Part shown: piece after piece, positions 33,736 to 43,799 of the stretch
Layout: each line of letters begins with the position of its first letter
Position numbering within the stretch: the stretch's first letter is position 1
Source of the DNA: JAWUWD01 sp034112085
GTDB lineage: Bacteria; Bacteroidota; Bacteroidia; Cytophagales; Cyclobacteriaceae
NCBI GenBank assembly: GCA_034112085.1
Contig: JAWUWD010000016.1
Location: 1-64,000 of the forward strand
Direction: 5' to 3'
DNA length: 64,000 nucleotides
The notes under the pieces: generated by a model
What the model saw: only the letters and a program-made list of their open reading frames with translations
Database searches by the model: none
What the model was told of the DNA's origin: nothing
Program-made: the position numbers and the translations under genes

Positions 33736-34446
33736 TTACATTTCATTCAATTTCCAATCGTATTCGTAATACCCCAACTTATCTGATGCAGATATTTTAT
33801 TATCTCTATAGGTGTTGATGAATGAGATTACACTACTTCCTCCATTCGTGAAGTCTCTTACATACCATTTGAATATTTGAGAAACTTCTACGGCATTAGA
33901 TTTGACTCTTATGAAAGTGTCATCGTTAATTGACAACTTTGTCCGGTCATTCAATTGCTTTTCCAATTCAGTTGGTTGATAGGCGAAACTTGCCAACTTC
34001 GGGCAACTTACAGCAGCACAGGCTAAGGCAAAATGAATTCTCGCGTCTTTGTAGGGCAATATTATTTTTTTAATCTCTAGTGAGTTCAGTGTCATCGACT
34101 CACCTGCGATCACATGTTTGACTTGATCGAAAAATCCACTTTTATCCAAAGGTGATTTTAGGGGGTAATATTTAGTCACCTGACGAATCACAGCTACATT
34201 ATAGGCATTAAGGTAAAATGCTTTACGAACATTGTCATCCACTCCACTCAAATTCATCTCATTTACTTGAGTATATAGAGCATCGAGGGAAGTCATATTA
34301 TTCTTCAATGATTTATAGTCTACTTTCCCATCCATTACATATTTCTCAAAGAAGGCATCTGCTTCTTTGAAGAAAGTACTGGTCGCAGTTTGAGCAAAAG
34401 AAACTCCAGAGGCGATTACTAATATTGCTAACAATAATTTTTTCAT
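33736..34446 (-). CDS. Exported DUF547 protein
   Basis: 236 residues with signal peptide (1-18, VSFA-Q). DGKVDYKSLKNN, RKAFYLNAYNVAVIRQV and the Cys-containing RIHFALACAAVSCPKLAS are the conserved DUF547 segments, with a His-Phe-Ala and a Cys pair resembling a transglutaminase-like fold. Function is unknown, probably periplasmic. DUF547 genes often lie near TIGR04282 and FAD/Fe-S oxidoreductase genes in Bacteroidetes, and here it is divergent from that set (149 bp away). Confidence 0.88.
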   Translation of the reverse strand: MKKLLLAILVIASGVSFAQTATSTFFKEADAFFEKYVMDGKVDYKSLKNNMTSLDALYTQVNEMNLSGVDDNVRKAFYLNAYNVAVIRQVTKYYPLKSPLDKSGFFDQVKHVIAGESMTLNSLEIKKIILPYKDARIHFALACAAVSCPKLASFAYQPTELEKQLNDRTKLSINDDTFIRVKSNAVEVSQIFKWYVRDFTNGGSSVISFINTYRDNKISASDKLGYYEYDWKLNEM

Positions 34447-34595
34447 AGTATGATTAGTTTTAAATTATCCTATTGTACGAAATGTACAGGCAACTATGTT
34501 GCCAAAAACTATATATATGTTCATAGATGTCAATAAGATGACAAAACTCAAATCAGAATAGTGAGTATATAGCATAAGTAGAAATATTAAACTGT

Positions 34596-35930
34596 ATGAA
34601 ACACATAGTCATTATTGGAAATGGAATATCTGGCATCACGGCCGCTAGACATATTCGTAAGAATAGCAATCACCAGATAACTGTAATTTCTGCTGAAACT
34701 GATCATTTCTATTCCAGAACTGCCCTGATGTATATATATATGGGCCATATGACTTACAATCACACCAAACCATACGAAGATGGATTTTGGAAGAAAAATC
34801 GAATTGATCTGACCAATGCCTTTGTTAAGCAAATAGATTTTGAAACGAAGACACTTGAACTTGACAGTGGAAAACATATCATCTACGATGACCTAGTACT
34901 TGCGACCGGTTCCAAATCCAATAAGTTTGGATGGCCAGGACAAGATCTCAAAGGAGTACAAGGCATGTATAATTACCAGGACCTTGAGTCAATGGAAACT
35001 GATACAAAAGGAATCAATCATGCCGTAGTAATAGGAGGTGGTCTTATAGGTGTAGAGATGGTCGAGATGCTACAATCAAGAAATATTTCGGTGACATTCT
35101 TGGTCCGTGAAGGAAGTTTTTGGGATATCGTACTCCCAAAGCAAGAGTCAGAATTAATCAATCGACATATCAAAGAACATCATGTCGATCTTCGATTAAG
35201 TACAGAGCTCAAAGAAATCATCTCAGATGAAAATGGCAGAGTAAAAAGTATCATCACCAATAATGGAGATGAGATAGATTGTCAATTTGTAGGGCTGACT
35301 GTAGGAGTAAGTCCCAATGTAGATTTCTTAAAAAAATCTGCTCTAGCCATCAATAGAGGTATACATATCAATGAATACCTCGAAACTAATATGTCTGATG
35401 TATATGCCATCGGAGATTGTGCAGAGCGCACAACTCCAGTAGAAGGTAGACGTCCAATTGAACAAGTATGGTATACTGGTCGTATGATGGGTGAAGCAGT
35501 GGCACAAACGATTTGTGGAAATAAGACTGCCTACAGTCCAGGGCATTGGTTCAACTCCGCAAAGTTTTTTGATATAGAGTATCAAACTTATGGCACCGTA
35601 TCAGCCCAGCGCCAACCTAATGAAGCTGAATTTTATTGGGAAGATACCACAGGTAAGAAATGTGTTCATATGATATTTGACAAAAACACAAGTCAATTCA
35701 TAGGCATTAATAATTTCGGCATTCGACTAAGACATGAAGTGTTTGATCAATGGCTGGATGATCAAGTCTCGATTAAGCATGTTATGGAAAACCTCGATTC
35801 TGCCAACTTTGATCCGGAGTTTTTCAAACGATACGAACAAGAAATCTCAAGCCAATTCAATCGTGAATTCCCGGATTATCAAGTCAGTATCAAACCAACC
35901 AAAGGATTCTTTTCTAAAATATTTTCTTAA
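34596..35930 (+). CDS. FAD/NAD(P)-dependent oxidoreductase
   Basis: 444-residue pyridine nucleotide-disulfide reductase-type flavoprotein. FAD-binding motif VIIGNGISGITAAR at the N-terminus, NAD(P)-binding VVIGGGLIGVEMVEM in the middle and YAIGDCAE near residue 270 are in order. There is no redox-active CxxC pair. It is most like the NADH-nitrite-reductase/ferredoxin-reductase group. The NapH-like polyferredoxin gene begins 9 bp downstream, so electrons may pass from NAD(P)H through this enzyme to the membrane Fe-S protein; that is an inference. Confidence 0.9.
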   Translation: MKHIVIIGNGISGITAARHIRKNSNHQITVISAETDHFYSRTALMYIYMGHMTYNHTKPYEDGFWKKNRIDLTNAFVKQIDFETKTLELDSGKHIIYDDLVLATGSKSNKFGWPGQDLKGVQGMYNYQDLESMETDTKGINHAVVIGGGLIGVEMVEMLQSRNISVTFLVREGSFWDIVLPKQESELINRHIKEHHVDLRLSTELKEIISDENGRVKSIITNNGDEIDCQFVGLTVGVSPNVDFLKKSALAINRGIHINEYLETNMSDVYAIGDCAERTTPVEGRRPIEQVWYTGRMMGEAVAQTICGNKTAYSPGHWFNSAKFFDIEYQTYGTVSAQRQPNEAEFYWEDTTGKKCVHMIFDKNTSQFIGINNFGIRLRHEVFDQWLDDQVSIKHVMENLDSANFDPEFFKRYEQEISSQFNREFPDYQVSIKPTKGFFSKIFS

Positions 35931-35939
35931 TAGAAATCA

Positions 35940-37499
35940 ATGAATAATATAAAAAAATTAGGTCTAGTCATCTTTCTTATAGGACTTGCTGTTTTTACAG
36001 TTTCTACATTTATAGGTAAATACGCTCCTTCCGCGGATCATATTAAAACAACACTTTCAGAACAACAATTTAACAATATAGGTAGTGAACTTACTAACAA
36101 GATCGTAGGTCAACAGTATACTTCACCGATAGCCTTGACCAATATATTCATAGAGATTTACGAAGAGAAAAACAAAGAACTCAAAGCTGCTCAAGAATGG
36201 GATAAGGTGATGTGGGATAAGCCTAATGATATAGCATTCAAAATAACTAATGAATCAGCGGTTGGAAGATTCATAGATCAAGCATGGCTTATGTTCCTTC
36301 TAACATTTGGACTAGGTATCATTGGAGCACTGATGTATATAATTCCAGATGTAATCTTATTAGGGCCAGCTGGCATTAAAAATGATCAAATATTTCAAAG
36401 CGCGACTACAAACAAAGGGTGGATAGGGTATTTCACATTTATTTATTTGGCAGGATTCTACATCATTCTATACTTCTACCCTTCTTATTTCACTAATCAA
36501 ATATTGCTCACTAGCCCAATAAGCCTCTCACTAAGTGGTAATCCAGCTAGTCAATGGTTTTTATATGGACTCCTCTACTGCACAACGATGACCGTGATGG
36601 CTGTGAAAATGTTTATTAAATACCGACACAGTAGATATCAGATAATAAGAACAGCCAGTGTACTTTTCTTTCAAATAGCTTTCGCATTTCTTATCCCTGA
36701 GATACTTGTGCGATTCAATATGCCCTACATGGACTTCAAAAATGCTTGGCCATTGGATTATGACTTTTTCTTTGACTGGAATATCGATAGCCTTATTGCC
36801 AATGGCAATGTCGGCATGTTTATGCTTGGTTGGGGTATATTCCTTACACTCATCTTAGTTCCTATATTCACTTATCTATATGGAAAACGCTGGTACTGTT
36901 CATGGGTTTGTGGATGTGGCGGCCTTGCTGAGACTCTTGGTGACCCCTATCGCCAACTGTCAGACAAGTCTGTTAAGGCATGGAAGATAGAACGATATTT
37001 AGTGCATGGAGTATTGGTATTTGCTATTGTTATGACCGGAGTAACACTATATACCTATTTCACAGGAGTAAGTGACGTGATGGGGATATCCACTTATGAC
37101 ATGCAAAAAAGCTATGGTTTTCTAATAGGTTCAGTTTTTTCAGGTGTGATCGGTACAGGGTTTTACCCAATCATGGGAAATCGAACTTGGTGCCGATTCG
37201 GTTGTCCATTAGCTGCGTATATGGGCCTTGTGCAACGTTTCAAATCTAGATTCCGCATCACCACCAATGGAGGTCAATGTATCTCATGCGGAAATTGCTC
37301 AACTTATTGTGAGATGGGAATAGATGTAAGATGGTATGCCCAACGTGGACAAAATATCGTTAGATCTTCTTGCGTGGGTTGTGGCGTTTGCTCTTCAGTA
37401 TGTCCAAGAGGCGTTCTCAATCTCGAAGTAGATAAAGAAGAAGGTAGGTTTGGAAGTCCAATATTGATAGGTAACAAATCAGTGAAAATATCGGAATAA
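35940..37499 (+). CDS. NapH/NosR-like membrane 4Fe-4S polyferredoxin
   Basis: 519 residues with several transmembrane helices and a periplasmic N-terminal part (residues ~28-110). The NapH-type Cys segments CSWVCGCGGLAETLGDPYRQ and WCRFGCPLAAYMGL lie in the membrane part, followed by two ferredoxin clusters, CISCGNCSTYC and CVGCGVCSSVCP. This is the family of membrane electron-transfer proteins that move electrons from quinol or ferredoxin across the membrane. It follows the FAD oxidoreductase by 9 bp. The electron acceptor is unknown. Confidence 0.9.
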   Translation: MNNIKKLGLVIFLIGLAVFTVSTFIGKYAPSADHIKTTLSEQQFNNIGSELTNKIVGQQYTSPIALTNIFIEIYEEKNKELKAAQEWDKVMWDKPNDIAFKITNESAVGRFIDQAWLMFLLTFGLGIIGALMYIIPDVILLGPAGIKNDQIFQSATTNKGWIGYFTFIYLAGFYIILYFYPSYFTNQILLTSPISLSLSGNPASQWFLYGLLYCTTMTVMAVKMFIKYRHSRYQIIRTASVLFFQIAFAFLIPEILVRFNMPYMDFKNAWPLDYDFFFDWNIDSLIANGNVGMFMLGWGIFLTLILVPIFTYLYGKRWYCSWVCGCGGLAETLGDPYRQLSDKSVKAWKIERYLVHGVLVFAIVMTGVTLYTYFTGVSDVMGISTYDMQKSYGFLIGSVFSGVIGTGFYPIMGNRTWCRFGCPLAAYMGLVQRFKSRFRITTNGGQCISCGNCSTYCEMGIDVRWYAQRGQNIVRSSCVGCGVCSSVCPRGVLNLEVDKEEGRFGSPILIGNKSVKISE

Positions 37500-37585
37500 G
37501 CTTTTTTAGATTGGTTTTAGCACTAATCACATCTTTGTCTCCTATCAGACCAATGGTGTGATTACCTCTAACTATCGATCAAGCT

Positions 37586-39130
37586 ATGCGTAACAATCTG
37601 GTAACGACAACTAGAATGACTCCTAACACTAAACTTAAGCACAAAAACAATAATCTGATTATTTGGGTGTTTTTAGGGATAGTTATTTTGATAATCTACT
37701 TTATAGGTTACTCGTATATTACTAATATCAACCAATCCAAAAAGACGGTATTGAATAAGTTGAGTGCTGTGGTTAACACGGCATCAACAATTATAGATGG
37801 TGACTTGCACGCTAAGCTATCTTCTACCTATATACATAAAGACGCTATCTCTCGCAACGAACAAGATTCAAATTACTACAAACTCCATCGACTGCTTAAA
37901 CAACTACATAGAGTAAATCAACTGGAGAGTCCGATATACACGATGGTTTACAATAAGGATAAACTCTCTTTCGAATTTATAGGAAGCTCCTCCATTTACC
38001 CATATTATCGTCACACATATAAACTATTCCCTGCTGACCTAATCACTTTTTTCAATACAGGAGGCACTTTGGATGTCCACGAAAGTGAAAATGGCAAATG
38101 GCTTTCGGCTTTCGCTCCAATTAAAAATAGCGAAGGAAAAACGGTTGCGCTCTTACAAGCAGATCAAAGCTTTGGGGGCTTTATTAAAAATGCAAGAATA
38201 GAATTATTACAAAACGTAATTCTTGCCTTAGTAATCATTCTTCCATTTACTTTTCTGTTATATGCCTATGTGAAAACAACCCTTGATAAAGAGGATAAAA
38301 ATCAGCTGATCTTGCTTGAGAAGAACGAACATATCGCCACACAAAGTTCTTTCATACAAGAGAACAACAACAAACTAAAAGCAGCTCAACTAATCATCGA
38401 GCAAAAAAACTTAGAGCTCAACGCCAAAGTGGTTGAACGAACTAGAGAATTGACCGAGTCCAATGAAGAACTAGATACTTTCTTGTATCGTTCCTCGCAT
38501 GATGTACAAGGACCTTTGACGACACTAAAAGGGCTTTGCCAACTCGCTAAAAAGGATGTCAATGATCCTGAAGCTGCAGCTTATGTTTATATGATCAATG
38601 ACACGACTAATAAACTGTACCACACGATCAAGAGCATAAATAATGTTTATGAAATCAAACACAAAAAAATCAATGCTGAAAAGCTAAAGTTAAAACCATT
38701 AATAGCAGAAGTCAGCCAAGCATTGGAAAATGACATGAATGACAAAGGCATTTCGTTGTCGGTGGAAATTAATGAGAACCTAACCCTTTATATCGATCGA
38801 GAAATTATCACATTGGTACTGACAGAATTAATAAAAAATTGTATTCAATTCAATTCAAAGCTGAACGGAGAGTCTCCATACATCAAAGTTATGGCGAGAA
38901 AATTAAAAACGAAGATCTGTATAGAAGTTGAAGATAATGGCCTTGGGATCTCCCAAAACGCGGAAAAAAATCTACTAAACATGTTTAATAAAGGAAATGA
39001 AACTTCTTTGGGGGCAGGTCTCGGACTGTATGCCGCTAAAATAGGTGTGCAAAAACTCAATGGAAGAATCACTCTCAGTACTGAGAGTGATGAAATCTCA
39101 AGCTACAAAATAGAAGTCCCAGCTGCATAA
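37586..39130 (+). CDS. Sensor histidine kinase
   Basis: 514 residues. TM1 ~26-47, an extracytoplasmic sensor of ~160 residues, TM2 ~208-230, a coiled coil, then the HisKA phosphoacceptor (SSHDVQGPL with His305) and the ATPase domain: N box ELIKNCIQFN, G1 EDNGLGIS and G2 GAGLGLYAAK. It has no response regulator next to it. It may regulate the flanking redox and glycosyltransferase genes, but the link is only positional. The 86-bp gap before it suggests its own promoter. Confidence 0.93.
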   Translation: MRNNLVTTTRMTPNTKLKHKNNNLIIWVFLGIVILIIYFIGYSYITNINQSKKTVLNKLSAVVNTASTIIDGDLHAKLSSTYIHKDAISRNEQDSNYYKLHRLLKQLHRVNQLESPIYTMVYNKDKLSFEFIGSSSIYPYYRHTYKLFPADLITFFNTGGTLDVHESENGKWLSAFAPIKNSEGKTVALLQADQSFGGFIKNARIELLQNVILALVIILPFTFLLYAYVKTTLDKEDKNQLILLEKNEHIATQSSFIQENNNKLKAAQLIIEQKNLELNAKVVERTRELTESNEELDTFLYRSSHDVQGPLTTLKGLCQLAKKDVNDPEAAAYVYMINDTTNKLYHTIKSINNVYEIKHKKINAEKLKLKPLIAEVSQALENDMNDKGISLSVEINENLTLYIDREIITLVLTELIKNCIQFNSKLNGESPYIKVMARKLKTKICIEVEDNGLGISQNAEKNLLNMFNKGNETSLGAGLGLYAAKIGVQKLNGRITLSTESDEISSYKIEVPAA

Positions 39131-39203
39131 ACTGAATTTTTATTGATCTCAAATGAATCATCTTGCTAGTATATTGGTTTACTTTGCGGCATTAAAATAA
39201 TCC

Positions 39204-39899
39204 ATGAATCAACCACCAGTAATAAGGGTAGTCATCCCTGCGCTCAATGAGCAGAATGCAGTAGGAAAAGTGATTGCAGATCTACCCAAGTCCATCATTG
39301 AAGAAGTGGTCGTAGTTGATAATGGCTCTACAGACAATACACCAAAAGTGGCAAAGCAATCTGGAGCTACCGTTATCATTGAACAAAGTAAGGGTTATGG
39401 AAATGCCTGTCTTTGCGGAATAGAATATATTAATGGCCTTAGTTCTCCTACCGATATAATTGTATTTATAGATGCGGACTACTCTGATTATCCAGCTCAA
39501 CTTACAGAGGTAGTTAACCCTATTATTGAAAATGGTTACGATATGGTTATCGGATCGCGTAACCTTGGTCAAAAAGAAAAGGGATCGATGACTCTTCCGC
39601 AAGTATTTGGCAATTGGTTAGCTACCCGACTATTAAGTATTATTTATGGTGATAAGTTTACAGACCTCGGCCCATTTCGCGCGATTAGAATGAAGGCGCT
39701 CAATGAACTTGACATGCAAGACACTACTTATGGATGGACAGTCGAGATGCAGGTGAAAGCTGCGAAAAATAATCTAAAGTCAACAGAGGTCGCTGTGAAC
39801 TATAAGAACAGAATTGGGACATCTAAGATTTCCGGAACAGTGAAAGGGACATTATTGGCAGGATATAAGATTATTTGGACGATATTTAAGTTCGCATAA
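39204..39899 (+). CDS. Family 2 glycosyltransferase
   Basis: 231 residues, one GT-A domain. RVVIPALNEQNAVGKVIADL, VVDNGSTDNT and the metal site FIDADYSDYP are typical of GT2 enzymes of the dolichol-phosphate mannose/glucose synthase kind. It is soluble or peripheral, with no clear transmembrane helix. The start codon of the next gene follows its stop directly, so these are cotranslated. Likely makes a lipid-linked sugar for the downstream GT-C protein, which is an inference. Confidence 0.92.
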   Translation: MNQPPVIRVVIPALNEQNAVGKVIADLPKSIIEEVVVVDNGSTDNTPKVAKQSGATVIIEQSKGYGNACLCGIEYINGLSSPTDIIVFIDADYSDYPAQLTEVVNPIIENGYDMVIGSRNLGQKEKGSMTLPQVFGNWLATRLLSIIYGDKFTDLGPFRAIRMKALNELDMQDTTYGWTVEMQVKAAKNNLKSTEVAVNYKNRIGTSKISGTVKGTLLAGYKIIWTIFKFA

Positions 39900-41369
39900 A
39901 TGGAATACATAATCATCACCTTATACTGCACGTCACTGCTTTTCATCTTCTTATTTAGCATGGGACAGTTGCACCTCACCGCACACTATCTCAAATCTAA
40001 GAAGGTGGCTAATAATCCTACACCAGAAATAGGTGACAAGGATCTCCCTCATGTCACCATCCAACTACCGATTTACAATGAAAAATATGTTGTAAAGCGT
40101 TTGATAGGCACCATTGCTAAGTTCAATTATCCTATAGACAAGTTGGAGATACAGGTGTTGGATGATTCCAATGATGATACGGTAGGCATCATCGCTGATG
40201 AAGTCACTAAATATGCAGCACTTGGGATCGATATACAACATATCAGAAGACCAGAGCGCATTGGCTTTAAGGCTGGTGCCTTAGCGTATGGGATGGGCAT
40301 CGCAAAAGGAGAGTTCATCGGTATATTTGATGCAGATTTCATTCCTGAAAAAGACTTTCTATTTAAAACCATCCCTCACTTTGTCGATGAAAAAATCGGC
40401 ATGGTACAAACACGCTGGGGGCACCTCAATAAGGACTACTCTGTACTAACCAAACTCCAAGCTTTTGGCTTAGATGCACATTTCTCAATCGAGCAAAGTG
40501 GACGTAGTCACGCGCATAGCTTTATCAACTTCAATGGCACTGCGGGTGTTTGGAGAAAATCTACAATTACAGATGCCGGTGGCTGGTCAGCAGATACTTT
40601 GACAGAAGATCTTGATTTAAGTTATCGTGCTCAGCTCAAAGGGTGGGAATTCAAATACCTAGAAGAAGTAATCTCTCCGGCAGAACTTCCAGTAATCATG
40701 CCTGCAATAAAGTCACAACAGTATAGATGGAATAAGGGCGCAGCTGAAACGGCAAAAAAGAATCTTGGAAAAGTCTTGAGGTCAGACATCAAATTATCAA
40801 GCAAGGTCCACGCATTATTTCATCTGTTCAACAGTAGTGTATTTGTAAGTCTACTGATTGCGTCTCTATTGAGCATCCCAATGCTCTATATCAAAGATGC
40901 CAACCCAAACCTCTCCTGGTTATTCGACATTGGGAGTGTATTCTTGATAGGATTCTTTTCTATTGCATTCTTCTATTGGGTAGCTACTAAAAACACAGTA
41001 GATACGGGTAAAAGAAAGTATTACTTTTCTACATTTCCGGCATTCCTGACTGTCTCAATGGGTCTCTCTTTTCACAATGCTTTTGCCGTTATCGAAGGAC
41101 TTCTTGGCTTCAAAAGTGATTTTATTCGCACACCCAAATTCAACATCACTAGTAAGAATGATAGCTGGGAAGGTAATGTTTATATCAAACCAAAACTCAG
41201 CATCATGTCAATATTTGAATTACTGCTGGGATGCTATTTCCTATTTGGAATTGTTTCAGGCATCCACTTACACGACTGGGGTCTCATGATATTTCACGTG
41301 ATGCTTACACTTGGATTCTTCAGTGTCTTTTATCATACCGTGATGCCTATTTCTCATGCAAAAAAGTAA
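39900..41369 (+). CDS. Cellulose-synthase-like family 2 glycosyltransferase
   Basis: 489 residues. One N-terminal helix (residues ~2-22), a GT2 catalytic domain with VLDDSNDD, FDADFIPE, TEDLDLSYR and the processive-type QQYRWNKG motif, and about four C-terminal transmembrane helices. Such enzymes make beta-linked polymers (cellulose, mannan, glucomannan) or glycosylceramide-like lipids. The substrate is not decidable. It directly abuts the first GT2 gene and overlaps the next gene by 14 bp. Confidence 0.93.
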   Translation: MEYIIITLYCTSLLFIFLFSMGQLHLTAHYLKSKKVANNPTPEIGDKDLPHVTIQLPIYNEKYVVKRLIGTIAKFNYPIDKLEIQVLDDSNDDTVGIIADEVTKYAALGIDIQHIRRPERIGFKAGALAYGMGIAKGEFIGIFDADFIPEKDFLFKTIPHFVDEKIGMVQTRWGHLNKDYSVLTKLQAFGLDAHFSIEQSGRSHAHSFINFNGTAGVWRKSTITDAGGWSADTLTEDLDLSYRAQLKGWEFKYLEEVISPAELPVIMPAIKSQQYRWNKGAAETAKKNLGKVLRSDIKLSSKVHALFHLFNSSVFVSLLIASLLSIPMLYIKDANPNLSWLFDIGSVFLIGFFSIAFFYWVATKNTVDTGKRKYYFSTFPAFLTVSMGLSFHNAFAVIEGLLGFKSDFIRTPKFNITSKNDSWEGNVYIKPKLSIMSIFELLLGCYFLFGIVSGIHLHDWGLMIFHVMLTLGFFSVFYHTVMPISHAKK

Positions 41370-42690
41370 TTTCACATTACTGATTTTTGGACTGATATCT
41401 ATCATTGGATATATCATCCTAGGCTACTTTTCTACGAGAGATCAAACTGTCCTTATACTCACTGCATATCTCTCTCTGTTCACAGCCTATATTGCTACTT
41501 GGCACTCTTCTAAGACTACCCCTTTGAAGTTTTACATTTATTTGGCCATTGGACTGAGGTTACTTTTACTATTCTCCACCCCTTCCTTATCAGATGATAT
41601 ATATAGATTCATCTGGGATGGCAGACTTCTAGCCAGTGGAATTAGCCCATTCTCAGCACTCCCCATAGATATATTATCAAGCTCGAAACAAATAACCGGT
41701 ATTGACCAATCACTTTTTGATTTACTAAATTCACCAGTATACTTCACTGTATATCCTCCTTTGTCTCAGCTAGTATTTTGGTTGGCGGCATTGATTAGCT
41801 CCGACAGTATCACGGCTAGTATCATCTTTGTGAGAGTACTCATTATACTTGCCGAAGTGGGCAGTATTATACTGATAACGAAGTTACTGAAGCAGTATCA
41901 ATTACCTTCTAAAAACGTACTAATCTATGCGCTCAACCCACTGGTGATCATTGAGCTTTCTGGAAATCTACACTTTGAGGCTTTTGTCATTCTGTTCATT
42001 CTATTGACGGTTTACTTATTCAATAAAAACAAACACTGGTTATCAGGAATCTGCTGGGGAGCGGCTATTGGATTTAAACTAATTCCATTAATATTCTTAC
42101 CATTGATGCTAAGAAGACTATCTTTCAAATCACAAATTATCATCTATTCTACAACTAGCATTACCATTATTTTATTATTTATACCACTATACGATCAGGC
42201 ATTGATCGATGGACTCTCATCAAGTTTGACATTGTATTTCCAAAAATTCGAATTCAATGCCAGTGTATATTATTTAGCCCGTACAGTTGGCTATTGGTTC
42301 AAAGGCTATAATATCATTGCACAACTTGGGCCTAGCTTAGGAATCATCACTTTTTGTTCGATTGTGGTTTACAGTTTATTATCTAAACAGAAAAAAACAC
42401 TCCTTCCAACGGCAATGATGTGGGCCTTACTCATTTACTTATTGCTCGCCACTACAGTACACCCTTGGTACATTACCACCATAGTTGCACTATCAGTTTT
42501 TTCAAACTATAGATTCGCAACACTCTGGAGTTTATTGATCTTTCTTACTTATGCCGGTTATTCTTTGACGGGTTATCAAGAACCTTTAGCGCTCGTTATT
42601 ATTGAATACATAGTACTGACAGGCTTCATTGGCTATGAATTGTATAATAACAATAACGTATCAACTGATCAATCCAGAATTTACAAATGA
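41356..42690 (+). CDS. GT-C type membrane glycosyltransferase (DUF2029/GT87-like)
   Basis: 444 residues with about 10-12 transmembrane helices. The N-terminal loop after helix 3 holds SLSDDIYRFIWDGRLLASG, whose Asp pair is the usual catalytic site of polyprenol-phosphate mannosyltransferases (GT-C). It overlaps the previous gene by 14 bp and the TIGR04282 gene by 4 bp (ATGA), so the four genes are one operon. It probably transfers a sugar from a lipid donor on the outer side of the inner membrane; the acceptor is unknown. Confidence 0.88.
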   Translation: MQKSNFTLLIFGLISIIGYIILGYFSTRDQTVLILTAYLSLFTAYIATWHSSKTTPLKFYIYLAIGLRLLLLFSTPSLSDDIYRFIWDGRLLASGISPFSALPIDILSSSKQITGIDQSLFDLLNSPVYFTVYPPLSQLVFWLAALISSDSITASIIFVRVLIILAEVGSIILITKLLKQYQLPSKNVLIYALNPLVIIELSGNLHFEAFVILFILLTVYLFNKNKHWLSGICWGAAIGFKLIPLIFLPLMLRRLSFKSQIIIYSTTSITIILLFIPLYDQALIDGLSSSLTLYFQKFEFNASVYYLARTVGYWFKGYNIIAQLGPSLGIITFCSIVVYSLLSKQKKTLLPTAMMWALLIYLLLATTVHPWYITTIVALSVFSNYRFATLWSLLIFLTYAGYSLTGYQEPLALVIIEYIVLTGFIGYELYNNNNVSTDQSRIYK

Positions 42691-43292
42691 AAAAAGAAGT
42701 ACTAATTATATTTGTGAAAAATCCTATTTTGGGTACAGTAAAGACGAGACTTGCTGCAACCGTTGGAGATGTCGAAGCATTAGATATTTACAAACAATTG
42801 CTCGTACACACCATGCAGATCACCAAAAGCCTATCACAAGATGTATTTGTTTACTATAATGATCATATCGACCAAGAAGATCTGTGGGGTAATGAAATTT
42901 ATCAAAAACGAATTCAATCAAATGGAAACCTTGGTCAAAAAATGCATCAGGCTTTCCTTGAATGCTTCGATCAGGGTTATGACACAGTAGTCGTCATTGG
43001 AAGTGACCTGATGGATATTGATCAAGGGTTGATCGAACATGCCTTTAATCATTTGAGTCAAAAAGATATAATTGTAGGTCCAGCTTTGGACGGTGGTTAT
43101 TATCTACTAGGAATGAGAAGATTGTATATTGAACTATTTGAAAACAAAAATTGGAGTACAGAAAGTGTGTTTCTAGACACTCTTTCTGACATTAATAACC
43201 TTGGATTAAAATATGTATCACTTCCCGTGCTCAATGACATCGACACAGAAGATGACTGGAAAAAGCATTTAGCTAACCTGGGAAGTCAGTAA
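42687..43292 (+). CDS. TIGR04282 family glycosyltransferase-like protein
   Basis: 201 residues. IIFVKNPILGTVKTRLAATV, VVIGSDLMDID and VGPALDGGYYLLGMR are the signature segments of TIGR04282, named for arsenosugar biosynthesis from its gene neighbours. No arsM or radical SAM ArsS gene is seen here, so the arsenic role is not supported in this window. It begins inside the previous gene's stop (ATGA) and overlaps the 3' end of aroK by 20 bp. Confidence 0.9.
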   Translation: MKKEVLIIFVKNPILGTVKTRLAATVGDVEALDIYKQLLVHTMQITKSLSQDVFVYYNDHIDQEDLWGNEIYQKRIQSNGNLGQKMHQAFLECFDQGYDTVVVIGSDLMDIDQGLIEHAFNHLSQKDIIVGPALDGGYYLLGMRRLYIELFENKNWSTESVFLDTLSDINNLGLKYVSLPVLNDIDTEDDWKKHLANLGSQ

Positions 43293-43791
43293 TTGCTCCT
43301 AACAATTCTTTAGAAGATATCGTATCTCCTTGTACCGTGATTTGTGATTTAGCATAAAAGGGTAATCGGTTAATTCTTTTATCAGCCAATTCTTTATTCA
43401 TAGACGATGGATTCATTTTACTAAGTAGTGGTCTACTTTCGACACCTTTTCCTTGTTGGAGTCTTCTATGAAGTTCATTAGAACTCACATCGATAAAAAC
43501 AGTGAGACCCGCTGAAATCATCAACTCCATGTTATCAAAAAAACATGGAGAACCTCCTCCAGTCGCCATTACAAAGGCAGGAGTCTCATGGATCATTCTT
43601 TCCAATGCATCCTTCTCTTTCTGTCGGAAAGCATCTTCCCCTTCTTTATCAAATATTTCGGCTATTGTAGATTCATTAGACTTCTCTATCCCTTTATCCA
43701 AATCGATAAATGGTAATTGTAAACTATTTGCTAGTTCCATGCCTAAAGTGGACTTTCCACTCCCAGGCATACCCACTAGAAATATTTTCAT
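43273..43791 (-). CDS. aroK: Shikimate kinase
   Basis: 173 residues from the ATG at 43791 (MKIFLVGMPGSGKSTLG). The frame is open to a GTG at 43803, which would overlap the upstream stop by 4 bp. Walker A is GMPGSGKST, the substrate-binding Asp is in FIDLDKGIE, and ATGGGSPCF follows. It phosphorylates shikimate in aromatic amino-acid synthesis. It lies directly downstream of the BT_3928 gene on the same strand; its 3' end overlaps TIGR04282. Confidence 0.94.
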   Translation of the reverse strand: MKIFLVGMPGSGKSTLGMELANSLQLPFIDLDKGIEKSNESTIAEIFDKEGEDAFRQKEKDALERMIHETPAFVMATGGGSPCFFDNMELMISAGLTVFIDVSSNELHRRLQQGKGVESRPLLSKMNPSSMNKELADKRINRLPFYAKSQITVQGDTISSKELLGAITDFPG

Positions 43792-43799
43792 CACTTGTG

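Noticed and set aside
42687..43292. Arsenosugar biosynthesis operon based on the TIGR04282 name
   Set aside because: No arsM or radical SAM ArsS gene is present in the window, so only the family name, not the pathway, is supported.
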